A stretch of 64,000 nt of DNA from assembly GCA_947034895.1 (NCBI GenBank), contig OX344764.1, forward strand, positions 62,167,348 through 62,231,347, given 5' to 3'. The position numbers and the translations under genes are program-made. This stretch comes from Rhytidiadelphus loreus. Lineage: Eukaryota > Streptophyta > Bryopsida > Hypnales > Hylocomiaceae. Positions 10,856 to 21,144 of this stretch are shown here, piece after piece (position 1 is the first letter of the stretch; each line of letters starts with the position of its first letter). Under the pieces are notes generated by a model. The model worked only from the letters and a program-made list of their open reading frames with translations, ran no database searches and had not been told where the DNA came from.

Positions 10856-11774
10856 CTAGCCGTCAACAAGCGGGTTATTCTCCACATATACTGGCACGGC
10901 TGTATTCGACTGGAAGAGACCATCCAGCCAAGGCATTAAGTGCCTTGGTAGGTAGTTGTCATTGGTATCACCGCGGTAGGGCTTAGGAAAAACAACACTG
11001 TGAGGATCATTCCTGAGGTTCTTTTCAGGACTGTCGTCAATTAAAAGAATATTCTCTAACGAAGAAAATCCAGCAAAGCGTGCAAAAGTTGTCAGCTCTT
11101 TCAAGAAGAACGGCTTATTCGGTGCAGTTGGGGCCCTATATGTGGACTTAGTGCACGCCCCTTGAGCTAGACAAATAACATCCTGACGAGTAAAGATAGA
11201 ATCTGCGAGGACAATGTCTAATAGTTTGTCCATGTTTTTTGGCGTTACACTACTCCAAAATGCCACCTCCGCTTTCCCATGCAGCCAATTCATAAACGTG
11301 GTGACACCCGGCCGACGCTTAATATGGAGTTCATTATTACGGGTATAGGACCTATACAGAAGAACTCCATTCAAGTCAAGCACCACGGTATATTTTCGAC
11401 GAGGTACCTCTTTCGATGTCCTCAGTTCGGACGCCGCAAGTCCACCAGAATCTGCAGTGAACGCCCGCAAGACCTGGTTACAGAAGAAATCACGGAAGAC
11501 AGAAAATCACATAAGTCAAAGCATCAAGAGTACGCAGGGACTGACCTGGAGTACCTATGCTGTCTTCTGCAATGCGGGTCACCTCAACCTCGTCTACCGT
11601 CAAACGCGATCGTCCCCCATGCCCTACAAACTCCGACATTGTTACCTGCGGTTCATTGTCAGACGCAATAGCTATAGGCTTATATATTATGGAAATCGCA
11701 TCCCACGCGGCGTGAACGGCTTGGGAGGATTCATCTGGGGCATAGATAGCATAATGATCATAAAAACTTGGCAA
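10856..11774 (-). CDS. FCP1-homology (HAD superfamily) phosphatase-like protein, last exons
   Basis: The main exon (about 11,450-10,856) carries KYTVVLDLNGVLLYRS (motif I; the usual DxDxT is reduced to DLNG), then RRPGVTTFMNWLHGKAEVAF, the motif-II serines in FWSSVTPKNMDKLL, and motif III in NILLIDDSPEKNLRNDPHS. This order fits plant FCP1/SCP-like CTD-phosphatase relatives, which act on phosphoproteins in the nucleus. An upstream exon (11,774 to about 11,545, MPSFYDHYAIYAP...) joins it if a GTCAGT donor is spliced to a TGCAG acceptor near 11,451; this restores phase as GTP-D-SGGL. The frame ends at TAG after ENNPLVDG. With only one of the two motif-I aspartates, activity is uncertain. It may be the 3' part of one long gene running from 17,104. 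Confidence 0.6.
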
Positions 11775-11810
11775 ATCAAGAAGAGACTGAAATCTAAGTC
11801 GGATGTTGAG

Positions 11811-12764
11811 TTACTCCGCAGGAGAGGGCCCAAGGTAGGGTACAGGTATAAATGGATTCACCTTCAGTACATTTTCATCTGGACTCATTGCTGTTAAGTC
11901 GGCCATCGTATCGTCCTGAATGTTGTCTAGCATTTCTAGTTGTGAAGTTACACCTTGGTCCTCAGACAACGGGAGATCTCCCGCTGGACCAAACATCCCC
12001 TCCGTCATATGAGGCTCTTCATTTGATGCAGCACCTTGTGCATCGACCAACTCGGTCACATCTCGCGACGCACCGCCTTGCGCCTCCTCCATAGGGAGAT
12101 CTCCCGCTACACCATCCGGGGGCTCCGAGAAGTTAGACTCCTGACGATGAGGACATACACCCTGTCCGGTGGACATCGGGAGATCTCCGGCTGCACCGAG
12201 GCACTGCTCCCCTAGAATGGCATCCTGAGATCCAGACTCAATGTCCATGGGCTCATGAGCGACATCCACATAACACACTCGTTCGCCGACGGCCTCAGTT
12301 GCAACACCTTTCGCAGAACAAGATAGAAGAATGGACGTTGCCTTGCTCGCTTCCGGAGTCCCAGTTGAGGCAACCCTAAACCCTGAAGCATCCGGGGAGC
12401 TCTGGCTGGGTCCCTTAATCCCAACAGGCTGCACTAAAGAATTCGTAGGAGTGTCTGAGGAGTCAGAATCAAGAAGTCGGATATCAAGCCTGCGCTTCGA
12501 CCTCAACTCCAGTGGCGCACATGTCTGCTTCTTCCGAGCAAGCACAGAAGGTGAACCCTTACTCGCCCTCGCCGTATCCGAGGTCCATTCCACTTGCCGT
12601 TTCTCAAACCTTCTAACTGAGACATGTGCAGGGGATGCAAGCATGATGCCCATCGGAGTCACCGCTGACGGAAGTGTCCTCACCTGCAACGAGTGGAATA
12701 CGTTAGATGATCCCAACTCAGTTCGGTAATAATGCACACCGATGAATGTCCAACGGGAGAACAC
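11811..12764 (-). CDS. Acidic low-complexity exon with three AGDLP repeats encoded by palindromes
   Basis: A 317-codon frame rich in S, P, D and E. Three spaced units, AGDLPMSTGQGV, AGDLPMEEAQGG and AGDLPLSEDQGV, are each translated from a genomic palindrome of the CGGGAGATCTCCCG family. One TAA (11,811-11,813) separates this frame from the in-phase downstream frame 11,774-11,490, so an original protein could have read into the FCP1-like exons. The 5' boundary is probably a splice acceptor near 12,715-12,764; the sequence between 12,765 and 12,749 includes another palindrome. No domain is recognised; it is probably a disordered linker. Confidence 0.45.
   Translation of the reverse strand: MFSRWTFIGVHYYRTELGSSNVFHSLQVRTLPSAVTPMGIMLASPAHVSVRRFEKRQVEWTSDTARASKGSPSVLARKKQTCAPLELRSKRRLDIRLLDSDSSDTPTNSLVQPVGIKGPSQSSPDASGFRVASTGTPEASKATSILLSCSAKGVATEAVGERVCYVDVAHEPMDIESGSQDAILGEQCLGAAGDLPMSTGQGVCPHRQESNFSEPPDGVAGDLPMEEAQGGASRDVTELVDAQGAASNEEPHMTEGMFGPAGDLPLSEDQGVTSQLEMLDNIQDDTMADLTAMSPDENVLKVNPFIPVPYLGPSPAE
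11968..12193. repeat. Three palindromes inside coding sequence
   Basis: CAACGGGAGATCTCCCGCTG at 11,968-11,987, CATAGGGAGATCTCCCGCTA at 12,090-12,109 and CATCGGGAGATCTCCGGCTG at 12,174-12,193. On the minus strand each translates as AGDLP in phase. A related copy, CAACGGGAGAACACCCGATG, near 12,749 lies in the apparent intron. Confidence 0.88.
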
Positions 12765-12774
12765 CCGATGGATA

Positions 12775-14580
12775 CTACCTACGGCAACTAACCTTTCTCA
12801 CGAGGGGAGGGCCTGAGAGCTCGTTGTCAGCACAATCTGACTCAGTCTCCTCGGTTGAGTATGACTGTCCCAGGAAGTTGTCTGCAGGTGCGTCTTGTAC
12901 TTCATCTTCATCCCGACGAAGTGGGTCCTCAACTTCTTCGACATTGTCAACAGGTGGGAGCTCTGGGGGATTGTTGTCTACTTCCACAATGCTATTTGAA
13001 TGGTGGACCTCCTCTTGAACGTCATCAGGAGATGCGGACCGACGACGATGCTCCATATGAATCTGGTCCCAAATCTGCCTGCTGACCAGCACTGCCTTCG
13101 ACTGCTTCACCGAGTCGTCAACGACCTCCAGTACCTTGTTACCGGAGTGCTGGATGAATTCAACAAGCACAGGTGAGTACTTCACAGAGAGAATGGGATC
13201 GAGAAAGTGAAGCGAGGAGATACGATAGTAAGTCATACCAGTCCAAGAAATGTGAACTCCGGACCACCGTTTACATTCACAATGACCATTTTATCGCTCA
13301 GGTGGTCCGAAAAAATCTCCAAACAGGCGGAGATTGAAAACCAAGGTACAACCGGGCGCCGATACATGGTGTCCCGTTCCTCCATGTCACGGAATAGGTA
13401 AACAGCAGGAATATCCTTTGTCCCCGGGAAAAAGATGTTGAAGCTGCTCGTTGGTCCTTGCTCCTGGTCGAAGGCGAAGAGGAACACCAAATACACGCTG
13501 TAATGGGTTCCGGCTGCCGGCTTTGGAAAGCCATCTACTGTGTCTGGAATGTAATGAATTACATGCCAGTCCCATACCCGAACCGTACACTCCTCTCGAC
13601 ACCTCTGCAAATGGGTCAACACGTCGTGGAATCTAACAGCATCCGTAATGAGAACCGCCGGTGATCGAGCTGACAGAAGCTGCCGACTGACATCCCTGTA
13701 TTCCAGTGCATCGAACAGTCGCCTCAATTTGTGGTACTCGAGAAGCTTCGCTCGAGGGCCACAACTGCTGATCTCAAAGAGGAACCAGAAGTACATGTGT
13801 GTCATCCCTTCACCTCGCCATGTCTTTACGGAAGCGTCCATGAGAACTCTGTTGATGTCCTAGCTTCGCTCATCCATGACCTGACAGATGTAATCCTTGC
13901 CGAAGTCATGGGAAACAGCGGCCTCCACGGCCTCTTCCGCATGAGCGTTGAAAAATGACTCCCACATCGCTTTCACAGCGGCCGGACAGTCCTCAGGGTC
14001 AATTGTCTTGTTCAGGGCCCTCGTCCGCCCCTCCATCCATGCAAGTCCAAGTTCCGTGGCCATACTCTTATCGACCCACCATTCGACTTGCTCCCGGGTG
14101 ATCTTCCTTTCCGCCGCAAACTCATCCCACTGTGCTGCAGTGTATGGAATGTACTCGGGCTTCTTGCTTGGAAGAAGATGCCCTTTGTAATGGAGCATGA
14201 CCTCGTTTTTCATGGCCCTCACTTTCTTCTCTCGGCCAGCTGCTCGCAACAATAGGAATGACTGGCATGCCCAAAATATCTTGATTGAGCTTCGTATTCT
14301 TCATGCACACAGTCTTATTCTCCACCAGGCCCGCCAAGTAGTTCAGGTCCTCATTGCGTAGACCATACAAGGGCTTATAGTCGGTGTATGCCAAAGGCTT
14401 ACGCTTGCCCTTTGCGTTGGGACCATTACCATCGGGAAGACCAAACGTGAGGAAGTCCTTGTCAATCTTGATCCACCGCGCCACATCGTCGTCCTTCTCC
14501 ATGAAGAGTAGCGGAATTCTCAAATCAGGGTCAGGGTTCTTGAAACCAGTGAAGATGGTAGACATCACTGGATAGATATC
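12775..14580 (-). pseudogene. Downstream exons of the ParB-like gene; possible N4/N6 DNA methylase-like region
   Basis: Exon 3 begins at 14,580 after a GACATGCAG acceptor (DIYPVMSTIFTGF...). Near 14,240 the sense frame shifts by one base between GMPVIP and LLRAAGREKK. It then runs to an in-frame TAG (13,860-13,862) and on in the same phase to a GTATGA donor near 13,233. A further exon (about 13,190-12,780, acidic) ends at VRK before a GTTAGT donor. The 13.8-13.2 kb part shows SPAVLITDAVRFHDVL, VRVWDWHVIHYIPD and then DKMVIVNVNGGPEFTFLG. Their order resembles the post-motif-IV strand, the W-H-K-P segment and the C-terminal GD.VLD.F.GSG.T motif of beta-class N4/N6 methylases, but key residues are degenerate. 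ParB-methylase fusions are known in prokaryotes. The methylase reading is tentative. Confidence 0.4.
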
Positions 14581-17104
14581 CTGCATGTCAAAAATGAACC
14601 TGTTAATACCGGAAGTCGAATGATATCAGAGGAATTTCTTATTTTCAGTAGACCAACGGGAGAACGCCCGCTGATTGATTGTCTGATGGAATTCCTGATC
14701 AAAGTGTCTCCATAGACATCGGGAGAACGCCCGTGGAATGCTGTTGCAAGTAAGAAACTGAATCCAACGGGAGACATCCCGTTGAGTTCTACGACGGATG
14801 TAATCACAAAATCCGGAAATCAGTGAAATTAGGTGAGTTTCACTTACATTGTATTCGGCAGAATGTACTCGTCCACCGTAGGATGGCATCGGGCTGCCCA
14901 TGTCCCTCCACTTTATTCGTGCGTGCGCAAGTTGCTGTGAGAAGCTCTGCTCCTTCTGCTCACCAGCAATGTTCTGGTTCAGCGATTTCGATAGGTGCAT
15001 GATCTCATTCTTCTTGGTCGAAAATGGCTCCCATATTGGGATGACATTAAAGCACGAGGCCACCGCCTTATCAGCCTCAGGGATATCTCCACTCTCAATC
15101 AATTCCATGTGCGCTTCTACAGTGTGCTGACCGCCGATAATGTAGTAATGGGATTTCGCGGTCAGACTTTCCTTCTTTGGACACGTATCCCAGAAATCCA
15201 CCTTATTCTCCATACCGTAAGGACCACGCTTCAGGGGAAGAACGGTAATGAATCGCTTCTCCGAATGATAGTCGAGATCAACAAGAATTTGGTTCTTGAT
15301 TCCCTTCAGTCGACTGGGCTCAATCCCTCTGTAAACAAGCACACCTGGAGGAGCCTTGTGCAGATACTTGTAGTTCACTCGGAGGAGTTCACCTTTATCA
15401 TTGGCTAATGGCTTCTTCTCCCATCTGTACATTGGCTTGAAAACTTTGTTGTACAATTTGTTTATCTCCTTAATCTCGCCCGGTGCTAGCTTACAGACCT
15501 CTGTGTCTGTCATGTTGACGGCCTTGTGAATCGTCAGCCCTGCAACCTTGGACTTCTTCCCCTTCCCCTTCACCTCGGGTTCCTCTACCACTGCATCACC
15601 CGGTGCTCCCGCAATGGCTTTCCGCTTCTTAGCCTTCTTTTTGGGAGATGGTTTTGCTGCAGGACTTGGTGCTACTACTTCGGTTGGTCGAATCTCTCTC
15701 CGGGTCTCGTCAATAACGTCCCACTCGTTTTTCATCTCCTCTGGGGTCCAGAAGTGGGAACCGTCTGGTTTGTCTAGCATCCGCTTAGACATCATGGTCT
15801 CACACATCACGAGATCTATAGTGGCATAGTCGAGGATCAACCCGTACGTTCTTGTTTCCTCGCTCTTGGGAACCGTCTCTTCAACAATGACGAGGATGGT
15901 AGAATTATCCAGGCCCTGAAGCTCTATTACTGATAATCCCTTCGTCATGTTGGTTTTGTTCATGAATGCCAGCATAGGACATATAATGGCAATACCATTT
16001 GGCTGTTCCATCCACTGCAGCCCCCACGCTGACACCTTCCGGTCGCAGCGGAAAATCGCTCCTGGAATGTTGTCGCCAGTGTACTGATATCCATCCACCC
16101 AACTGTCGTAGTACTTGTAAAGCTTTACAGGTGACAGTCTTCCGGGGAATTCCTTTCTGATATTCGCTCTGCAAGATGCCGAGAAAATTAATTAGATTTT
16201 AGTGCGACTCGCTTGGCAAAGTCCCGGACTGATATTTCCATCAGGAGACAACTTTACAATTCTTTATAATTCTAGATTGTGCCCCTGAGCCACCATCTCG
16301 AGAGGAACAATCAATCAGGAGACTACTGAATAACTATACTGTTCAGCAATGACGTCCTGTATCTAGCGGGAGTTATCCCGTTGAGCCTACGCAGCTTCTA
16401 CAAATCCTACTCAAGTCTGTTCAAGACAATATTCAACGGGAGGTCTCCCGTTGTCCACATATCCGCATCCTCACCCCATTTTCTATAAGTACTATCGGGA
16501 GACCTCCCGATGATTGCTTCTTACAAGACACTAGGATAGTTTCATTAATCACCGGGAGTTCTCCCGATGATCCTATACAGTCTCTAGAAATTGTTCTTTA
16601 AACTGTCGTGAGGAACTTCAACCGGACAATTTCCAACGGGAGATCTCCTGTTGCCGTGTCTGTGGTACCTACGCCCATTTTCCCAAATTCGTATCAGGAG
16701 ATCTCCCTATATCCCCTTCATCCGGTCCTGCCATCAGGAGATCTCCCGCTGATCTTTTATGTGACGGTCCCTATTTCTACTTTCGCATTCATCAGGAGAT
16801 CTCCCGGTAGGTTACCACACTAACTTCTGCATTACAATGCCTCGTACTGATAGAGTAATGTAGATTCTAGCCAGACTATCATCGGGAGTTTTTGTGAATC
16901 CCGATACACGGTTACAGGGGCATGCGATCTATCACCGGCAGTTCTGAGGAATCTCGATAATTACACGCCTACATGCCATTCGGAGGTTTCACCAAGCGCT
17001 CTCTAAACCCTAAACTCTGGCAACTGAAAGTATGCTGAAGGAGACAAAGACTTACGGGTTAGTCCAGTCATTCGGGTCTCCGGAAAGATGATAGGATGTT
17101 GACA
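14581..17104 (-). CDS. ParB-like (ParB/sulfiredoxin fold) multi-exon gene, 5' part
   Basis: Exon 1 is 17,055-17,104 (ATG, MSTSYHLSGDPNDWTNP) with donor GTAAGT. Exon 2 is 14,848-16,168 after acceptor TTGCAG, joining in phase as NPANIRKEFPGRLSP, and ends at donor GTAAGT. Intron 2 is 14,581-14,847. Exon 2 encodes 440 codons: an N-terminal region of unknown fold (YKYYDSWVDGYQY...), basic nuclear-localisation-like clusters (KPSPKKKAKKRKA, KGKGKKSK), and a ParB-like core with ILVDLDYHSEKRF, YYIIGGQHTVEAHMEL and SLNQNIAGEQKEQSF. The GGQHTVEAH stretch corresponds to the G-x-H/R-R-x-x-A nucleotide-binding box of ParB/Srx folds. Exon 2 has no stop. ParB-type domains are rare in plant nuclear genes and suggest capture from a prokaryote or phage. 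Both introns are loaded with palindromes. Confidence 0.55.
14654..14784. repeat. Three palindromes within intron 2 of the ParB-like gene
   Basis: CAACGGGAGAACGCCCGCTG at 14,654-14,673, CATCGGGAGAACGCCCGTGG at 14,717-14,736 and CAACGGGAGACATCCCGTTG at 14,765-14,784, spaced about 50-60 bp. The arms are kept while the centre varies (AGAACG, AGACAT), which suggests that the arms matter rather than the AGATCT core. Confidence 0.88.
16190..16960. repeat. Array of about ten palindromes within intron 1 of the ParB-like gene
   Basis: Copies lie about every 50-70 bp. They include AGCGGGAGTTATCCCGTTG near 16,363, CAACGGGAGGTCTCCCGTTG at 16,434-16,453, TATCGGGAGACCTCCCGATG near 16,493, CACCGGGAGTTCTCCCGATG near 16,550, CAACGGGAGATCTCCTGTTG near 16,634, and CATCAGGAGATCTCCC forms near 16,733 and 16,789. 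The last two units, near 16,880 and 16,935, have longer centres (CGGGAGTTTTTGTGAATCCCG), so they are stem-loops rather than true palindromes. The rest of the intron shows no other structure. Confidence 0.88.
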
Positions 17105-18176
17105 TGACACTGCACAATTTCCTCTTATGCCCAAGATTTGCTGGAGAGGACCGACAGAGTCCTAATATCCCACGATCTCACTTCACATTCAACAAACAAA
17201 TCCTTCATTATACAAATGGATTGAATGGCAGAGTTAGTAAGTGCCTTAGTATAGTGGAGCTACGCAATGTGAAGACACTCTAATTCAATGAGCACAATCA
17301 AATTAATTTTCCGTTGTTACTGCTGTACAGTGGATTCTCTCGATCCTGAATCCGTCGTGGTACAAATTGCAGGTTGTGAACACATTTCACACGTATCTAA
17401 CTATTGACTGTAATACAAGAAATCTGCCATTTTGAAATGAAGATGAGTATTACAAAATTAATGAATGATCTAGGTAATAACTACTTCACTCTGCTCCAGT
17501 CCACATTTCGCTGGACCTTCACGATGATTTCATAAGAAACGTGCTAGCACTGCAGAACAGCAGAAATACAACTGAAGACGCAAATGATGCAATGCTAACA
17601 AGTTCAGAAATCACCTCTCGAAATCGGCGCTCTTCACGGTTTGATCCTGCTACGGACTTGCCGATAACACTTGCGCTGCCTCCTTCCTCTAATTTGCCTC
17701 CTGCCTCTTCATAGCGAAAGCGTCTCCCTCTCTTGCCTCTGTGCCGCGACTCCCTCAACTTCACGGGTCGGAGTCCAAAAGCTCAGAAACGCGGGGATTG
17801 AAGCAACTCACTCCAGCAAGGGAAGCAGCTCACTCCAGCAACGGAAGCGATTCCTTCAAACTGCATGCGCACGCGCACGCGCACCTCACACGCACTACAA
17901 CAACACACCACGGAACCATCGGATCCGGTGTAGAAAATGTAATTGAAACTGCAGAAGACGCAACCACGCGCGCCCTGAGCAACGGGAGGAAAACCGACAG
18001 CAAAACCGACAGTAAGCAACGGGCGGAGAGCAAAAACGAAGACCAAAGCACACACGGAAAACACAGAAAACAAAGCAAGCATGGAAAGGGCCAGGTGGAT
18101 ACGGCATTCATGACCCCGCCGCCTGTGATGATCAGGGAGAGGGGTAGACTAGACCCCACACTAGGCGGGTCATGAT
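17105..18176. other. Upstream region of the ParB-like gene; GC-richer, no firm gene
   Basis: The part at 17,600-18,175 is GC- and CpG-richer than the flanks and has an open frame on the plus strand (17,741-18,175; low-complexity HAHAHAH and KTDSKTDSK). Its composition explains the open frames, so it is better read as promoter or 5' flank of the minus-strand gene starting at 17,104. No promoter motif was pinned down. Confidence 0.3.
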
Positions 18177-21144
18177 TGCCCTTAGTGTTTTAACCAGGGT
18201 CTTAGTGATTTAACACGGGGTATTAGTGAGTTACCCCTTCCTTCCAATCATGGGGGGAGGGAAATAACTTTGTTATGAATTCTATACTCCTTGATTGTTT
18301 CCTTGATTATTGAAAAATTGCTCGAGGTTTTCAAAGTATGGGACACAACAACATAAAGAAAATCAAAACAATTACGGTACTTTGAAGATAAACTACCCCA
18401 TTACGGGACAACTGGGAGAAACCCTAGCCCATTGCGGACCAAATTATAATGATTGTGCGCAATGAAGTTTAGAAATGTATACAACTAAGCATTACAATTT
18501 TGTGCACAATGACTTGGCTCCCATTTTGTCCGTAATAGTGGACTCCACCTTCTATCATTTATATAGCTAAATTCATGGTAATTCACACTAGTAAGAAAAA
18601 AATCATATAGAAGTCATTAAGTAAATATTAATGAAGTGACTCTAAGGAATTTTGAAATGTGAGTGAGGAAAATATAATTGGTTTAGGGTTATTGGATTTA
18701 GGATTCGTGACCTAAAATCAAACCAATGTATATACTACATTATTCTACATCAAATGCTATAATTGTACAAAAGTGTATAATTACAAAATACATGTGGCGT
18801 GTAAATCAAATATTAATTATCGTAGATTTAGGAAGATACACTTGATATTTGAAATGAATTCATGATGCAAATTTGACATCATATTCTAAAATGTAGGCCC
18901 TAAATGATGGACTTGACCCTAATACCAGGAAGTCAATTCATCGTCACTCGCATCATCACCAAGTTTAATGTACTTATTACCATGAATTTGACAATATAAT
19001 CAACAATTATTATAGTGAATATCATGAATCAATGTGTATTAAACTTAACCCTATTCACTCCAAATATACATGAGGCTATACGTTTGCAAGTACCAAAAAT
19101 AAATATAGATTAATTACATTGGAATTCACTTATTACATAGGCAAAATTTATAAACACAACAAATGTATTTTTTTGGAAAAAGTACCAACTATTGTAAATA
19201 TGAATTCCACCCCTTCGGAAACAAATAGGTGAAGTATTATCCAATATCGTCAATTGAAAGAGACAAATAAGGTTCTCACTTCCTCAAATCTTGAACTAGT
19301 GTCTTCAAATATGAAGGTCGGATTGAAAAATACAGGGGGGTAAAACTAATGTAGGGTATGGGCCAAAAAAATGGACGGAAGAAAAAATATATAAGGTTGA
19401 AAATAAAAGTTAGAGTAGGTGACTAGAAAATTATACAGAGGTTGTGAAGAAAATAATGTACAGAGTGGAAAAAAAATAGAAGGTGGGAGGAAATTAAAAA
19501 TGAGCTTACTTGCTCAAATTGCATGTTGTAGGTCAAAATTGAAGCACCCCTTTAAGTAATAAATTTTGAAAATAGGACTATACTTAGGCCTATAATTATA
19601 CGCATGAAGTTGTACAAAATAGAGTATTAAAAAATCCTACTCTTTGGGCCCTACATTACATATAAAAAATTAGAAGGGCACAAATTTGTAGAATATTGTA
19701 TCATTCTACTTTATTTAGAAAGGATTTTTTACTTTCAATGTCCTCTAAATTAGTAATATATTTGTAAATTACATATAAATTTAAATGAAAAGAATGAATC
19801 CTTATCTATATTGTAATTGCCTCATGTGATTTTTCAAACGTACTAAGTGATGCACATGAGCTTAAAAGAAGGATGGGGTAGGAAAATAAATATAGAAGTT
19901 GGAAAGATGAAGGGGTGTGAAAAATCATATAGAATGTGGTAAGAAATATAGGCATTGCAGAAAAACGTGGAAGGAGGTAGGAAATATAGAAGATGGAACC
20001 AATTCCAAAATATTCAGAATCTGAAGAGAGAAATGAAGCAAGCAAAGTCCAAATTTGGGATGTCAGGTAAAGAGTGGGAAACGCTAGAATGGCGATGGAG
20101 GTAACTCAAAACACAAATATGGCTAGAAGCATTGTCTCACTCTTATATTTTGCAAACAACTCCGATATTAATGACATGTATGAAGGGAGATTATTTACCG
20201 TGTAAAATTCATTAAAGCACAAGGCACTTTTTGAAAAAGAAGGTAAATGTTGGTCTTTAACAGTACTGTATTGGTACTTACATTATTTTTTTCCCATGGG
20301 ACATTTTAAAACGGGGTATATTATTTGTACCCAAACCCTTCCCCGTCGCCCCCATGGTTTTACTACACCCCATTTGTTTCATTCTCTCCATTTTCGTGTG
20401 CCTTATCCCCATTCTTTTCGTTGTCACCATGTTCATCCTTTTTTTTTCCTTATCCCCAATTTTTATCTTATCACTAAATCTCTTCTTGCACCCTATTTTT
20501 TTCAATATCCTCCATTATTTTTTGTACATCTTATTATTTTTGTTACAATCCTTTGTTTGAATTACACACCCATTACCCCTCGTCCACAATTACTTTCGTC
20601 CACCCCAATTAGATTTTGACCCTTATTATGTTGACCCTTATTATTTTTTGTTCAAGTGGATAGTATCGAAGTGAAAGTGCCATGTGGAAAAAGCAAATGT
20701 TTTCTAAGAGCATCGCCACCATGAGGCGGCCAAGAACTCACGACAAAGGAGCTTTGGCATGCTCAATTGACCAAGTGGGCACAATGACTTCTGAAGCCCC
20801 CATTGTGCCACACTATGTGGACTCGGGATCATTAATATAAAAGCTAATTCTAATTTTAATTAGAGATCCTTGGTGACTGAGTATTGCTCCGCTGTTCCAG
20901 TACTCCATGGATTTGTTCAAATGAATCTCTAATATGATATTTTGCCAAAAATTTGTATATTGAAACCTTCTTTTTAAGAACCCTTAACCCAAAAAATTTT
21001 TTTACAGTAGACACCCTTATACAAAATCTCGAATAAAAAAATTATAAATAAATCATTATTTTCAAACTTGGATTGTTGATGCTAAAACTAGATTTCAACT
21101 AGATTTTTTCAAAAATATTAAGTACGTAACTGCTAAAAATAATA
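18177..21144. other. AT-rich intergenic stretch, nothing recognised
   Basis: No supported gene. CACTAGTAAGAAAA near 18,586 resembles a CACTA terminus but has no partner. A segment at 20,705 starting AGAGCATCGCCACCATG resembles the one at 23,787 in the foldback centre and may be a small MITE end. Confidence 0.3.

Noticed and set aside
14654..16960. CRISPR-like array
   Set aside because: Units are about 20-bp palindromes with unequal spacing and variable sequence, spread over introns and exons; no uniform repeats and spacers and no cas genes.
17741..18175. Plus-strand 144-residue frame in GC-rich DNA
   Set aside because: Low-complexity HAHAHAH and KTDSKTDSK stretches, multiple overlapping frames on both strands, and no start context or domain; more likely 5' flank of the minus-strand gene.
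18586..18600. CACTAGTAAGAAAA as a CACTA terminus
   Set aside because: No inverted partner and no duplicated flank were found within a plausible distance.
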